The notes under the pieces are model-generated. The model had not been told where the DNA came from. It did no database searches and saw only the letters and a list, made by a program, of their open reading frames with translations. From positions 128 to 64,127 of the forward strand of contig MKUZ01000024.1 of NCBI GenBank assembly GCA_001899065.1: DNA of 64,000 bases, written 5' to 3'. The DNA is from Devosia sp. 66-22 (GTDB lineage Bacteria > Pseudomonadota > Alphaproteobacteria > Rhizobiales > Devosiaceae). Of this stretch, positions 35,073-43,721 are shown in pieces; the stretch's first letter is position 1, and each line of letters begins with the position of its first letter. The position numbers were made by a program, and so were the translations under genes.

Positions 35073-35300
35073 ATGACGCCGGCCCGCGTGCTGCGCCTGC
35101 TCGCCGGACTCGACCAGGCGAGCAAAGGCAGCATCGTCATGGACGGCCGGGGACGTTACCCAGGTGCCTCCCGTCGAGCGCGGCGCGGCCATGGTGTTCC
35201 GGCTTGCCGTGGACAATCTGCTCAGCCTCATTGGTGGGGAAGCACCAAAGGTAACGGAGCTGCTGGTGCAGCCAAGGATCGTGGAAGCGAGTCCGTGCGA
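35073..35300 (+). pseudogene. Chimeric remnant: MalK-type ATPase piece joined to LacI-type tail
   Basis: The first ~22 codons read RVLRLLAGLDQASKGSIVMDGR, the segment after Walker A of a MalK-type sugar ATPase. After one extra G near 35150 the sense continues in another frame as DVTQVPPVERGAAMVF, the next MalK segment. From about 35205 the same frame reads LAVDNLLSLIGGEAPKVTELLVQPRIVEAS, which resembles the C-terminal end of a LacI-family regulator rather than MalK. Walker A, Walker B and all else are absent. It is a recombination scar, not a gene. Confidence 0.55.
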
Positions 35301-35525
35301 TCCTGAAAACCCTCGGCTAGCGAAGATGGCTTGTCGTCAGGTATGAGGCCCAGAACTCGCGCTCACTGGCCGTGAGGTGCCCATCAGGCGTGTCATTCGC
35401 CTTCACAGTCACCGGCAAAGGCTGCACCGTCGACGCTCCGCACGACAGTGCGGCTCCCGATCCAGAGGGGAAGGAGCGCGTCACGGCCGACAGCAGGCGC
35501 TGCACGCGCGTCAGCAACCGGGGTG

Positions 35526-35897
35526 TCACCGCGGCGCGTCTCCAGCCGCAGCGACGAGCCGGTCGGCAATCCACTCGAAGTCGGCGTCGGACGCCGCAGC
35601 AATCTCCGCGAGGCCGTCCCAGGCGAAGTTCTCGCGGCGCTCGACGATTGTCTGGCCCAGGCTCAACCGGCTTTCGCGCTCGACGATCACCCTGAGGCGC
35701 TCGGTCGTGAGCCTGGTGTCGTCCATGAGGTGGGCGATCGCCATACTGTCGATGAGGCCGCAATAGCTGCCGAAGCCGCGCTGCTCGACGAATGCCAGCA
35801 CATCGAGTATCAGCTTGGCCACTGGCGTTCCGGCCTGCTTCAGACGCTGCCGCTGGTCGGCCGAAAGGTTGAGCCTGGGGTGGGTCGCGACGTCCAT
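35526..35897 (-). CDS. Uncharacterised protein, probably truncated
   Basis: An open frame of 123 residues with gene-like composition (RLTTERLRVIVERESRLSLGQTIVERRENFAWDGLAEIAAASDADFEWIADRLVAA). I recognise no family. Its apparent start (MDVATHPRLNLS) lies exactly where an IS5-type transposase remnant ends, so the true N-terminus is probably lost. No ribosome site is visible. Downstream to 35317 the opposite or same strand holds no convincing gene. Confidence 0.4.
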   Translation of the reverse strand: MDVATHPRLNLSADQRQRLKQAGTPVAKLILDVLAFVEQRGFGSYCGLIDSMAIAHLMDDTRLTTERLRVIVERESRLSLGQTIVERRENFAWDGLAEIAAASDADFEWIADRLVAAAGDAPR

Positions 35898-35898
35898 A

Positions 35899-36090
35899 GC
35901 GGTTGTAGACCGTGGTTGGCGGGCCGTAGCGCTCGGGCAGATCGCGCCACGGCGCCCCTGTGCGCAGAATGTAGAAGATGCCGCTGATCACCCGCCGGTC
36001 GTCCACCCGCGCCACCCCGCGCGGTTTGTTGGGTAGCAGCGGCGCGATCGCCGCCCACTCCCGCTCCGTCAGATCATGCCGTCCGCTCAT
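35899..36090 (-). mobile_element. IS5-type transposase N-terminal remnant
   Basis: About 64 codons encode the N-terminal DUF4096-type part of an IS5-family transposase (RHDLTEREWAAIAPLLPNKP, then DDRRVISGIFYILRTGAPWRDLPERYGPPTTVYNRY). After TVYNRY the expected continuation is lost and the frame passes into unrelated sequence. The DDE catalytic part is absent, so the element cannot move by itself. Upstream of its start lies a perfect small palindrome (36131-36146) that might belong to its end. Confidence 0.75.
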
Positions 36091-36130
36091 CAAGCCCTCC
36101 ATCAACCAGCTTGAATCACGATCTCGCCTC

Positions 36131-36146
36131 TAACGGAATCCCGTTA
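36131..36146. repeat. Small perfect inverted repeat upstream of the IS remnant
   Basis: TAACGG-AATC-CCGTTA is a perfect inverted repeat with 6-bp arms and a 4-nt spacer, about 40 bp upstream of the IS5-type remnant and 109 bp before the mrp operon. It may be part of the IS end or a control site for mrpA; the sequence does not decide. Confidence 0.4.
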
Positions 36147-36254
36147 TGAGTTCACGACCTAGCCGCGCCGGCACGCGGAGGGTGCCCAGCGGGCCAACTG
36201 ACGCAGTCGTCGCGGGGTGGTTGCCGGGGCAGGGGTTCACCTGCAAGATGCGGC

Positions 36255-39179
36255 ATGTTCGAACATGCGTCGCTTCTGTTCCTGGTCCTCCTGCCCTTCC
36301 TGGGGAGCATCGTCGTCGCCTTTCTTCCGACGCGGGCACGGGGGATCGCCGCAGCCATTTCCGGGATCGTCGCCATCGCGCTGACCGCTCTGGCTGTCCT
36401 GTCATATGGCGATGTCGCAGGCGAGCGGGTGCTCCGCTCCGAGCTGCAATGGCTGCCGCAACTGGGGCTCAACGTCATCATCCGGATGGATGGCCTCTCC
36501 TGGCTGTTCACAACCATGATCGCGAGCATTGGCGGCCTCGTGGTGCTCTATGCGCGCTACTACATGTCCGCCAAGGACCCGGTGCCCCGGTTTTTCGCCC
36601 TGCTCCTTGCCTTCATGGGCGCCATGCTGGGCATGGTTCTGTCGGGCAATCTGATCCAGCTCGTGCTGTTCTGGGAACTGACCAGCATCTTCTCGTTCCT
36701 CCTGATCGGCTATTGGCACCAGAACGCGGCGGCCCGCGACGGCGCCCGCATGGCGCTCGTGATCACCGGAACGGGCGGGCTCGCGCTGTTCGCGGGTATG
36801 CTGCTGCTCGGGCACATGGTTGGCTCGTTCGATCTCGACGTCGTGCTCGCTTCGGGCGACATCGTCAGGACGCACCCGCTCTATACGCCGACGCTCGTGC
36901 TCATCCTCCTCGCCGCCTTCACCAAGAGCGCGCAGTTTCCCTTCCATTTCTGGCTGCCCCGCGCGATGGCGGCACCCACCCCGGTGTCCGCCTATCTGCA
37001 TTCGGCCACGATGGTGAAGGCTGGCGTGTTCCTGCTCGCGCTCCTCTGGCCGGTGCTGGCCGGCACGCCCATCTGGTTCTGGATCGTCACCTATGTCGGG
37101 CTCGCGACGCTTCTGCTGGGCGCCTATTCGGCCATCTTCCAGCAGGATCTGAAGGGCGTACTGGCCTATTCCACGGTCAGCCATCTCGGTCTCATCGTGA
37201 CGCTGCTGGGCATGAGCACGCCGCTGGCGCTGGTCGCGGCGGTCTTCCACATTGCCAACCACGCGACCTTCAAGGCCTCGCTGTTCATGGCTGCGGGCAT
37301 CATCGATCACGAGACCGGAACGCGGGACATCCGCCGCCTGGGCGGCCTCGCCCGCTTCATGCCCGCCACGGCGACGCTGGCGATCGTGGCGAGCGCGGCC
37401 ATGGCCGGCGTGCCGTTGCTCAACGGTTTCCTGTCCAAGGAAATGTTCTTCAGCGAGACGGCGCTGCGCAACCCGATCCCCTTTGTCGATGTGTCCCTAC
37501 CGGTCGTGGCGATCATTGCCGGTGCGTTCGCCGTCACCTATTCGCTACGCTTCATCCTCAAGGTGTTCTTCGGGCCGCCATCGACCGACCTCGACCGCAC
37601 GCCGCACGAGCCGCCCGCGCTGATGCGCCGGCCGATCGAGATCCTGGTTCTCGCGTGCCTCCTCGTGGGGATCATTCCGGCCATCACGATCGGACCGTTC
37701 CTCGCCACCGCGGTGTCGTCCGTGCTGGGTCCGGATCTCCCCTACTACAGCCTTGCCGTCTGGCACGGCCTCAACATGCCGCTCCTGATGAGCGTGGTCG
37801 CCCTTGGCGGCGGCGTGCTGCTCTATGTGTTGCTGCGTCCCTATCTGGCACGCGGTATCGATGGTCCACCCTTCATTGCGCATCTCGCCGGTCCCCGCAT
37901 CTTCGAGCGGCTTCTCATCCTGCTGTCGGTGAAATGGGCAAAATCGCTCGAGAGACTGCTGGGAACGCGCCGTCTGCAGCCGCAGCTGGCGATCCTCGTG
38001 GCGGTCGCGATCCTCGCGGCGGTGACACCGACGCTGGCCGGCGTCGGACCGCTCCGCTTTTCCTTTGCGGGCGTCGAGCCCGGCCTCGTCCTCGTCTGGA
38101 TCGTGGGCATGGCGTGTGCCGTGGGGGCGGCGACGCAGGCGAAGTATCACCGCCTCGCCGCGCTGATGCTGATGGGCGGCGCGGGCCTCGCGACGTCGGT
38201 GACCTTCGTGTGGTATTCGGCCCCGGATCTGGCGCTGACGCAGCTGCTGGTCGAGGTGGTCACCACCATTCTGATCCTGCTCGGCCTGCGCTGGCTGCCC
38301 AAGCGCTTCGAGGATGCGGGCATCGATCCCCTGCGCAAGTTCAGTCCACGCCGCCTGCGCGATCTCGCGCTCGCCATCATGGCCGGTGCGGGAATGGCGC
38401 TGCTCTCCTATGCCGTCATGACGCGCGATGCTCCCGACGGCATTGCGCGCTTCTTCCTCGACAACGCCTATAGCGAAGGCGGCGGCCGCAATGTGGTGAA
38501 CGTCATCCTCGTGGACTTCCGCGGCTTCGATACGCTCGGCGAGATCACGGTCCTCGGAATCGTAGCGCTGACCACCTATGCGCTGCTGCGACGCTTCCGC
38601 CCGGCCGCCGACAGCATTCCGCGTCCAGAGCAGCAGCGCATCCAGAGCGAGGTCGAGGTCGAACGCGCCGACCACGAAGAAGGAACAATCCTCTCCGACT
38701 TCCTGTTCGTTCCAGCGGTCATCATGCGGTGGCTGTTTCCGGCGATCGTTACCTTGGCGGCGTTCCTCCTGCTGCGCGGGCACGATCTTCCGGGTGGCGG
38801 CTTCATCGCCGGCATCACCATGGCGATCGGCTTCATCCTGCAGTATCTCGCGGGCGGCACGCGGTGGGTCGAGGATCGCCTGCGTATCCTGCCCGTCTAC
38901 TGGATCGCCGCGGGGTTGCTGCTGGCGCTTGCCACGGGTGCCGGCGCCTGGCTCTTCGGCGTTCCGTTCCTCACCACGTACTTCCAGTACGCCGACCTGC
39001 CGGTACTGGGGCGCTTGCCGGTCGCCAGCGCGCTGCTGTTCGATCTGGGTGTCTTCGTCCTCGTCGTGGGCGCCACCGTGCTGATCCTCGTTGCCATTGC
39101 CCACCAGTCGCTCCGTGCCGCTTCGCCGCGCGCGAAGGGAGCGTCCGGCAGTGCCGACGCATCGCGAGGAGCCAGCTAG
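36255..39179 (+). CDS. mrpA: Mrp-type cation/proton antiporter subunit A/B fusion
   Basis: A 974-residue membrane protein of the MrpA/PhaAB type. It contains the NuoL-like antiporter domain with the conserved charged residues in LVLFWELTSIFSFLLIG and AAFTKSAQFPFHFWLPRAM.APTPVSAYLHSAT, and a C-terminal MrpB-like part (about 840-960: VPAVIMRWLFPAIVTLAAFLLLRGHDLPGGGFIAG). This A-B fusion is usual in rhizobia-type alphaproteobacteria. The Mrp complex exchanges Na+ or K+ for protons at the inner membrane and supports pH and salt tolerance. It is the first gene of a tight six-cistron operon. Confidence 0.95.
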   Translation: MFEHASLLFLVLLPFLGSIVVAFLPTRARGIAAAISGIVAIALTALAVLSYGDVAGERVLRSELQWLPQLGLNVIIRMDGLSWLFTTMIASIGGLVVLYARYYMSAKDPVPRFFALLLAFMGAMLGMVLSGNLIQLVLFWELTSIFSFLLIGYWHQNAAARDGARMALVITGTGGLALFAGMLLLGHMVGSFDLDVVLASGDIVRTHPLYTPTLVLILLAAFTKSAQFPFHFWLPRAMAAPTPVSAYLHSATMVKAGVFLLALLWPVLAGTPIWFWIVTYVGLATLLLGAYSAIFQQDLKGVLAYSTVSHLGLIVTLLGMSTPLALVAAVFHIANHATFKASLFMAAGIIDHETGTRDIRRLGGLARFMPATATLAIVASAAMAGVPLLNGFLSKEMFFSETALRNPIPFVDVSLPVVAIIAGAFAVTYSLRFILKVFFGPPSTDLDRTPHEPPALMRRPIEILVLACLLVGIIPAITIGPFLATAVSSVLGPDLPYYSLAVWHGLNMPLLMSVVALGGGVLLYVLLRPYLARGIDGPPFIAHLAGPRIFERLLILLSVKWAKSLERLLGTRRLQPQLAILVAVAILAAVTPTLAGVGPLRFSFAGVEPGLVLVWIVGMACAVGAATQAKYHRLAALMLMGGAGLATSVTFVWYSAPDLALTQLLVEVVTTILILLGLRWLPKRFEDAGIDPLRKFSPRRLRDLALAIMAGAGMALLSYAVMTRDAPDGIARFFLDNAYSEGGGRNVVNVILVDFRGFDTLGEITVLGIVALTTYALLRRFRPAADSIPRPEQQRIQSEVEVERADHEEGTILSDFLFVPAVIMRWLFPAIVTLAAFLLLRGHDLPGGGFIAGITMAIGFILQYLAGGTRWVEDRLRILPVYWIAAGLLLALATGAGAWLFGVPFLTTYFQYADLPVLGRLPVASALLFDLGVFVLVVGATVLILVAIAHQSLRAASPRAKGASGSADASRGAS

Positions 39180-39512
39180 ATGGAACTCGTCCTCGCCATC
39201 AGCATCGGCGTTCTCGCCGGTTCCGGGATCTGGCTGCTGCTTCGGCCGCGGAGCTTTCAGGTCATCATCGGGCTGTCGCTGCTCTCCTACGCAGTCAACC
39301 TCTTCATCTTCAGCATGGGTGGCCTCAAAAGCGATGCTGCTCCCATCCTCGAACAGGGCGTCGACGTCTCGACCTATGCCGATCCGGTGCCGCAGGCGCT
39401 GGTGCTGACGGCGATCGTGATCGGCTTCGCCATGACGGCCCTGTTCCTCGTGGTCCTGCTGGCGGCGCGCGGGCTCACGGGTACCGACCACGTCGACGGA
39501 CGGGAACGCTGA
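39180..39512 (+). CDS. mrpC: Mrp antiporter subunit C
   Basis: A 110-residue NuoK-like subunit with three membrane spans: ELVLAISIGVLAGSGIWLLL, VIIGLSLLSYAVNLFIFSMGG and VLTAIVIGFAMTALFLVVLLAARG. The polar stretch between spans 2 and 3 includes QGVDVSTYADPVPQALVLTAIVIG, a family hallmark. It starts immediately after the mrpA stop codon (TAGATG) and one base separates its stop from mrpD. Confidence 0.95.
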   Translation: MELVLAISIGVLAGSGIWLLLRPRSFQVIIGLSLLSYAVNLFIFSMGGLKSDAAPILEQGVDVSTYADPVPQALVLTAIVIGFAMTALFLVVLLAARGLTGTDHVDGRER

Positions 39513-39513
39513 G

Positions 39514-41109
39514 ATGAACTTGAACGATCACCTCGTCATCCTGCCTATCCTGCTGCCGATGCTGGCCGGCATCGTGCTCGTCATCATCAACGAGCGGCAT
39601 CATACGCTCAAGCTGGCACTGAACCTGGGTGCCACGGCCCTGCTGCTGGTGCTCAGCATCGTGCTGCTGAGCCGGGCAGCCGGCGACGCCGGCGCCGTGA
39701 CCGCAACCTATCGGCTCGGCGACTGGCCCGCTCCGTTCGCGATCGTTCTCGTCGGCGACCGACTGTCGGCAGCGATGGTGATGCTCGCATCGGTCCTCGC
39801 GCTCGCCGCCGCCACCTTCTCGGCCGCCCGCTGGCACGAAGCCGGTCCGCATTTCCACACGCTGTTCCAGTTCCTCCTCATGGGGCTCAATGGTGCGTTC
39901 CTCACCGGCGATCTGTTCAACCTGTTCGTCTTCTTCGAAATCCTGCTCGCCGCGTCCTATGGCCTGGCGCTGCACGGATCGGGCAGGGCGCGCGTTCGCG
40001 CCGGCCTCCACTACATCGCGTTCAACCTCGCCACATCGTCGCTGTTCCTGATCGGGGTAAGCCTCGTCTACGGCGTCGCCGGCACACTCAACATGGCTGA
40101 TCTCGTCGTGCGGATGGCGGCCGTCCCGACGGAGAGCCGACCACTGCTGAACGCGGGCCTTGCCCTGCTGGGCATTGCGTTCCTCGTGAAGGCCGGCATG
40201 TGGCCGCTCAGCTTCTGGCTGACGACCACTTACGCCGCCGCAACTGCGCCCGTTGCAGCGATGTTTGCGATCATGAGCAAGGTGGGCATCTACGTCCTGC
40301 TGCGGATCACCAGCTTGCTCGATGGCGTTTCGGCGGGCTTCGGGTACGACTGGCTGTTCTTTGGCGGCCTCGCGACGATGGCCTTTGGAACCGTCGGCAT
40401 CCTGTCCTCGCAGGAGTTGCCCCGCATGGCGGCATTCAGTGTGCTCCTCTCATCTGGAACCACCATCGCCATGCTCGGCTATGGCGATCCGGACGTGACA
40501 GCAGGCGCTTTGTACTACCTCGTCGCGTCCACCCTCGGGCTGTCCTGTCTCTTCCTCCTGGCGGAGCTGATGGAGCGCGGGCGATCGGCGGAGGCAGATA
40601 TCTTCGCGGTTACCCTCGAGGCGTTTGGCGACGACGAGGAGACCGAGCACGAAGAAGAAGTGGGCATTGCCATCCCGGCGACCATGGTCGTGCTGGCGAT
40701 TAGCTTTGCCACATGCGCCATCCTTCTGGCCGGCATGCCGCCGCTGGGCGGGTTCGTAGGCAAGTTCGCCATGCTGAGCGGCATGCTTGGGTCGGTCCCA
40801 GTGGCCGATGGGACGGTGCCCGCCGGCACGTGGTGGCTGATGGGTCTGTTGATCGTCTCCGGACTGGCAACGATGATCGCGATGCTGCGAACGGGCATCA
40901 ATCGTTTCTGGGCGCCGACGGACGATCACGTCCCGCGGGTGCGGGTGGTCGAGATCGCCCCGATCGCCCTGCTGCTCGGTCTCAGCGTCGTGCTGGCACT
41001 GACGGCCGGTTCGGTGATGTCCTTCCTGCAGACTCTGTCCGATGCTGCGTACGATCCCGGCTCCTACGTGCAGGCTGTGCTCGGCTCCATCGCCGGAGGC
41101 GGGCAATGA
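39514..41109 (+). CDS. mrpD: Mrp antiporter subunit D
   Basis: A 531-residue NuoM/N-like antiporter subunit. The conserved Glu is in LFNLFVFFEILLAASYGLAL and the conserved Lys in FLVKAGMWPLSFWLTTTYAAA. A cytoplasmic acidic insertion (FGDDEETEHEEEVG, about residues 371-384) interrupts the second half, as in other PhaD-type subunits. It overlaps mrpE by 4 bp. Confidence 0.95.
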   Translation: MNLNDHLVILPILLPMLAGIVLVIINERHHTLKLALNLGATALLLVLSIVLLSRAAGDAGAVTATYRLGDWPAPFAIVLVGDRLSAAMVMLASVLALAAATFSAARWHEAGPHFHTLFQFLLMGLNGAFLTGDLFNLFVFFEILLAASYGLALHGSGRARVRAGLHYIAFNLATSSLFLIGVSLVYGVAGTLNMADLVVRMAAVPTESRPLLNAGLALLGIAFLVKAGMWPLSFWLTTTYAAATAPVAAMFAIMSKVGIYVLLRITSLLDGVSAGFGYDWLFFGGLATMAFGTVGILSSQELPRMAAFSVLLSSGTTIAMLGYGDPDVTAGALYYLVASTLGLSCLFLLAELMERGRSAEADIFAVTLEAFGDDEETEHEEEVGIAIPATMVVLAISFATCAILLAGMPPLGGFVGKFAMLSGMLGSVPVADGTVPAGTWWLMGLLIVSGLATMIAMLRTGINRFWAPTDDHVPRVRVVEIAPIALLLGLSVVLALTAGSVMSFLQTLSDAAYDPGSYVQAVLGSIAGGGQ

Positions 41110-41588
41110 GACGGGTGTTTGCCTATCCGGTCCTGTGGGTCGCACTGTTCGGGATGTGGCTGCTGCTGAGCAGAAGCGTCGCCCCCGGCCAGCTGCTTCT
41201 CGCGGCCCTGGTCTCGACCATCGGCTGCTGGGCAGCCGTCGCCGTCGAGGCGCCGAAGTCGAAGCTGAGGAAGCCCGCACTGGTGCTGAAGCTGATCGGT
41301 CGCGTGCTGCTCGATGTCTTCCGCTCCAACATCGCCGTGCTGCAGCTCACAGTGGGGCGCCGTGCGCCGCGCTCGGCTTTCGTGACCATCCCGCTCGAGT
41401 TGCGCGACCCAAACGGTCTGGCCATCCTTGCCTGCATCATCACGGCGACGCCGGGGAGCGCGTGGATCAACTACAATGCGCGCACCAGCACGGTTCTGGT
41501 CCATGTGCTCGACACGGGGGACGGCATCGCGTGGGGCGAGGCGGTGAAGCATAGCTATGAGGCGTTGCTGCTGGAGATATTCGAATGA
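41106..41588 (+). CDS. mrpE: Mrp antiporter subunit E
   Basis: A 160-residue subunit with N-terminal spans (VFAYPVLWVALFGMWLLLS, GQLLLAALVSTIGCWAAVAV) and the soluble C-terminal part typical of MrpE (IPLELRDPNGLAILACIITATPGSAWINY). It is required for assembly and Na+ transport in studied Mrp systems. ATGA overlaps join it to mrpD and mrpF. Confidence 0.93.
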   Translation: MRRVFAYPVLWVALFGMWLLLSRSVAPGQLLLAALVSTIGCWAAVAVEAPKSKLRKPALVLKLIGRVLLDVFRSNIAVLQLTVGRRAPRSAFVTIPLELRDPNGLAILACIITATPGSAWINYNARTSTVLVHVLDTGDGIAWGEAVKHSYEALLLEIFE

Positions 41589-41866
41589 GCGCAACCATAT
41601 TGGTCATCGCCATCCTCGTGTCGCAGGTGCTGCTGGGGGGCGCGATGTGTCTCGCCGGCTGGCGGCTGCTGAAGGGGCCGCGCGCGCAGGACCGTGTGCT
41701 CGCCCTCGACAGCCTCTACCTGAGCGGCATGCTTCTGCTTCTCACCTTCGGCATCGGCTCGGGGCAGACCATCTATTTCGAGGCGGCTCTTGTCATCGGG
41801 CTGCTGAGCTTCGTGGCGACGGCGGCTCTCGCCAAGTTCCTGATGCGCGGCGAGGTGATCGAATGA
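41585..41866 (+). CDS. mrpF: Mrp antiporter subunit F
   Basis: A 93-residue three-span protein (ILVIAILVSQVLLGGAMCLAGWRLLKGPRAQDRVLALDSL) with the R-x-x-D-R-x-x-A-L-D motif of MrpF after the first span. It overlaps both neighbours by 4 bp. Confidence 0.93.
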   Translation: MSATILVIAILVSQVLLGGAMCLAGWRLLKGPRAQDRVLALDSLYLSGMLLLLTFGIGSGQTIYFEAALVIGLLSFVATAALAKFLMRGEVIE

Positions 41867-42264
41867 GCGTGTTCGACGGCCTGCCGGTCTGGATTGCAGT
41901 CATCGTCGCCATCTGCCTGGTTGCCGGCGCGGCGATCACTTTCGTGGGCACGGTCGGGCTCGCACGGTTTCCGACTTTCTATCAGCGCATCCATGCGCCC
42001 ACATTGGGAACGAGCTTTGGCGCTTTCTTCGTGATCGTCGGCTCCATGGTCTTCTTCACCGCGCTCGAAGCCCGCCCGGTCATCCACGAGGTCCTGATCC
42101 TCGTCTTCGTGCTGATCACGACGCCGGTCACGCTGATGCTCCTCGCGCGCGCCGCGCTCTATCGCGATCGGGCAGAGGGGAACGATGTCGGCGCCGACAT
42201 GCCCGCCGCCGAAAATCGGTCAGCGCGCAGCGATGTCGGCGATACCGACCAGACCGGCCTGTGA
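41863..42264 (+). CDS. mrpG: Mrp antiporter subunit G
   Basis: A 133-residue subunit with three spans and the family motif GTVGLARFPTFYQRIHAPTLGTSFG. The C-terminal ~30 residues (EGNDVGADMPAAENRSARSDVGD) are a polar tail. Its last 45 bp overlap the 3' end of the convergent NanE-NanK gene, which is unusual and leaves no room for a separate terminator. Confidence 0.93.
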   Translation: MSVFDGLPVWIAVIVAICLVAGAAITFVGTVGLARFPTFYQRIHAPTLGTSFGAFFVIVGSMVFFTALEARPVIHEVLILVFVLITTPVTLMLLARAALYRDRAEGNDVGADMPAAENRSARSDVGDTDQTGL

Positions 42265-43719
42265 GCCAAGGCGTGCCTGCGCGAGGGTTGGCAGCAGCCG
42301 TGCAGGGAGGTGGGACAGACGCTCCTCAACGAGGTCGAGGAACCCCGATCCGAGTCCGATGCCCCCGCCGATAACGATCCTGCGCGGATCGAACGCGAGC
42401 TGCACGTCGGTGCAGAGGGCGGCAACCTTGTCGGCCGAGGTCCGGATGGCGTCCCTGGCCCATTGCTCGCCGCTCGCGGCGGCAGCGAAGACGCCCCTTG
42501 CGGTCAGCTCGAGTCCCGCGGCTTTCGCCTGGGAGGCAAGCCACCGTCCGGAGACGTCGTCCTCCAGCGGCTGGCCTTGCGAGCGCGAACGCCACAGGCC
42601 GAAATGCCCCGCGAGGCCGCGCAGCAATCGCCCGTTGAGGACCACGCCGCCGCCAACGCCAGTCGAGATGGTGAGGAACACCATGTCTTCGCGCTCGCCG
42701 GCGCCCCAGTAATACTCGCCCCATGCGGCGGCCTGCGCGTCGTTGAGCGCGGCCGTGGGGACGCCAAAAATCGTCACGGCGGCATCGATCAGGGGAAAGC
42801 CGTCGGGGACGCTCAGTGTCGCGGGATTGAGGCTGGACCAGCGGCCGTCTTCGACCAGCCCTGACACCGCGATGGCGACGCGGGAGTAGCTGCCGGGCTC
42901 GCGAAAGTGCATCGCGATCTGGCGCAACCAGATGTCGGGGTTCTCGCCCCGGTCGGTCTCCAGCGTCACTGCCGATCGAACGGCAGCGCCCTCGACAAGC
43001 GCCGCCGCGATCTTGGTGCCGCCGATGTCGATCGCGAGCGTTGTCGGGACGGGTGCCGCTGCGGCGTCGACAGCGGACTTGAACCACGCGGTAACGTGCT
43101 CGGTGCGCGTGATCGCCGATCCGACGACGACGCACATGGCGCCCCGCCGCACGGCCTCTGCCGCGAGCTGCGGCGAGTTCAGCCGGCCTTCAGCGATCAC
43201 GTTTGGCGTGAGTTGCCGCATGGCGGCGATCAGTGCGAGATCCGGCTCTTGGGGCACGGGGCCGCCGGCATAACCGGACATCGTGGTGCCCACGAAATCG
43301 GCGCCCGCCGCCAGCGCCTCGCGCGCATCCTCGATGTCGGAGCAGTCGGCCATCGTGAACTTGCCTTTCGCCCTGATCGTGGCGATGAGGTCAGTGACGG
43401 TGGCGGGCCGCGGACGGCGCGTCGCGTCGAAGGCGACGATGTCGGCTCCCGCGTCGCACAGCGCCGCGGCGAGCGCCGTCGTCGGCGTTATGCGGACCGG
43501 CGAATCATCGCGATCCTGCTTGACGATGCCGATGATGGGCGCGGATGTGGCGGCGCGCACGGCGCGGACATAGTCCAGCGACTCGATGCGCAGGGCGCGG
43601 GCGCCTGCCGCGATCGCCGCCAGCGCGAAGGCGACGACGCTGTCGGCCGTGTCCATCGGCCCGCCGGGCACCGGCTGACAGGAGACCACGAGCCCGTTGT
43701 GAAGATCGTCGATACGCAA
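42220..43719 (-). CDS. nanEK: Fused N-acetylmannosamine-6-phosphate epimerase / ROK-family ManNAc kinase
   Basis: A 499-residue fusion. Residues about 1-225 are a NanE-type TIM barrel (NGLVVSCQPVPGGPMDTADSVVAFALAA, APIIGIVKQD with the catalytic Lys, NVIAEGRLNSPQLAAEA, VVVGSAITR). Residues about 228-499 are a ROK kinase (TTLAIDIGGTKIAAALVEG, ALNDAQAAAWGEYYWG, GVGGGVVLNGRLLRGLAGHFG). The zinc-binding Cys cluster usual in ROK kinases (CxCGxxGCxE) is absent: the stretch reads GHFGLWRSRSQGQPLEDD. Together the domains phosphorylate ManNAc and convert it to GlcNAc-6-phosphate in sialic acid breakdown. It is the second gene after the FAH-type hydratase. Confidence 0.88.
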   Translation of the reverse strand: MRIDDLHNGLVVSCQPVPGGPMDTADSVVAFALAAIAAGARALRIESLDYVRAVRAATSAPIIGIVKQDRDDSPVRITPTTALAAALCDAGADIVAFDATRRPRPATVTDLIATIRAKGKFTMADCSDIEDAREALAAGADFVGTTMSGYAGGPVPQEPDLALIAAMRQLTPNVIAEGRLNSPQLAAEAVRRGAMCVVVGSAITRTEHVTAWFKSAVDAAAAPVPTTLAIDIGGTKIAAALVEGAAVRSAVTLETDRGENPDIWLRQIAMHFREPGSYSRVAIAVSGLVEDGRWSSLNPATLSVPDGFPLIDAAVTIFGVPTAALNDAQAAAWGEYYWGAGEREDMVFLTISTGVGGGVVLNGRLLRGLAGHFGLWRSRSQGQPLEDDVSGRWLASQAKAAGLELTARGVFAAAASGEQWARDAIRTSADKVAALCTDVQLAFDPRRIVIGGGIGLGSGFLDLVEERLSHLPARLLPTLAQARLGSQAGLVGIADIAAR

Positions 43720-43721
43720 TG

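Noticed and set aside
37545-39491. A 648-codon minus-strand open frame inside the mrp operon
   Set aside because: Composition is the low-complexity Arg/Glu/Gln/His type of antisense frames; the plus strand encodes mrpA and mrpC with certainty.
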